From contig NC_092570.1 of the NCBI RefSeq assembly GCF_037975245.1, positions 10,455,001-10,519,000 on the forward strand: a stretch of 64,000 nt of DNA. The letters run 5' to 3'. Both the position numbers and the translations under genes were made by a program. Source of the DNA: Apostichopus japonicus (taxonomy: Eukaryota > Echinodermata > Holothuroidea > Aspidochirotida > Stichopodidae). The notes beneath the pieces were generated by a model. It had not been told where the DNA came from and made no database searches. It saw only the letters and a list, made by a program, of their open reading frames with translations. Shown piece by piece: positions 63,515-64,000 of the stretch (positions are counted from its first letter, which is position 1; each line of letters begins with the position of its first letter).

Positions 63515-64000
63515 CACTGGCGGATCCAGGGCCTTTGTTTGGGAGGGGCCAAAGTGGCATTAGAGTGATATGGGGGAGGGGTCTAAGGGGAAAATTTTCT
63601 ATTGCTGAATGCCCTCAGATGCAATTTGGTGCGACAAAAGTGTACAATGGTGATGTTAATTTACTTCTAAAAAAAATGTTTCCCAGGTGTAATTTTCTAA
63701 ACCATTTATAAAACAAAGTTGGGATCATCTTTCTCAAGAAATTTTATTTCTCATAGGTTATAAATTTCTTACAACCAGCCTGTAACTGCAAACTGGTGTT
63801 AAACTGTAAATCCTCATGCTCATACATTTACATAGCTCCCAACTCTTGAGAAGGCAAATGCTGGTCCATGCCACGAATCGCCGTCCTGGTGGAGGGGTAT
63901 AAGGGGAGGTGTCCCCCTCCCCTTTTGAATTTTTTTGGAATCCTGGTGATGCCTACATGGAAAATGGTGGCACTTAGAAAGGCTTTTGTCACCCAAAATT
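63515..64000. mobile_element. CACTGGCGGATCCAGG transposon, cut by the window end
   Basis: The left terminus CACTGGCGGATCCAGG is followed by GGGGTCTAAGGGG, CAGATGCAATTTGGTG and paired GTGTCCCCCTCCCC stretches, all shared with the intron MITE at 54.2 kb. The right end lies outside the window. The related terminus CAGGGGTGGATCCAGG at 19049 and CAGTGGCGTCACCAG at 57376 mark two more partial copies. Confidence 0.6.

Overview
The window looks like animal nuclear DNA: AT-rich, gene-poor and crowded with repeats, with GT-AG introns, tRNA-derived retroposons, LINE debris and long micro- and minisatellites. The repeat types, the frequent palindrome TAGGCCTA and the two protein families suggest a marine invertebrate deuterostome, most likely an echinoderm (a sea cucumber would fit). 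That assignment is inference. I see no bacterial, phage, plasmid or CRISPR signature.

Layout. 1-44 kb holds no gene I can support. It contains a TACACGATACACTA-type array (1.17-2.05 kb), a 30-bp minisatellite (6.9-7.8 kb), an 8-bp-TSD DNA transposon (10.2-11.3 kb), a tRNA-like SINE (12.2 kb), an 86-bp minisatellite (17.2-17.9 kb) followed by a cluster of three CRE sites (18.1 kb), a 1.36-kb uninterrupted GATA array (23.95-25.3 kb), and a decayed minus-strand LINE whose reverse transcriptase (25.9-26.8 kb) and endonuclease (30.1-31.3 kb) halves are separated by about 3.4 kb. Next come a perfect 22-bp-stem hairpin (32.1 kb), a purine tract (32.2 kb), a tRNA-Thr-like SINE (36.1 kb) and a foldback element (40.7-41.5 kb).

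44.4-55.7 kb carries the clearest genes: two tandem, same-strand, two-exon genes for type II membrane sulfotransferases (383 and 384 aa). Exon 1 encodes the signal anchor and exon 2 the catalytic domain. Their C-terminal halves are identical, whereas 20 substitutions lie in the N-terminal halves. The downstream copy has a transposon in its intron and ends inside a 26-bp minisatellite. Between them is a 2.6-kb inverted-repeat structure, one arm of which is split by another repeat.

56-64 kb contains Penelope-like and LINE-like repeat fragments, a short ORF/exon candidate with an FEPEFTEAQL motif (59.1 kb), and the large last coding exon of a minus-strand SLC5-type sodium:solute symporter (61.2-62.5 kb). 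The rest of that gene lies beyond the window. Its intron holds a ~140-bp tandem repeat with nuclear-receptor-like direct repeats.

The sulfotransferases probably act in the Golgi on glycans and the SLC5 protein at the plasma membrane; nothing in the sequence links the two functions. I found no convincing new multi-gene system. The most interesting signals are the uneven divergence of the sulfotransferase pair and the layered repeat structures.
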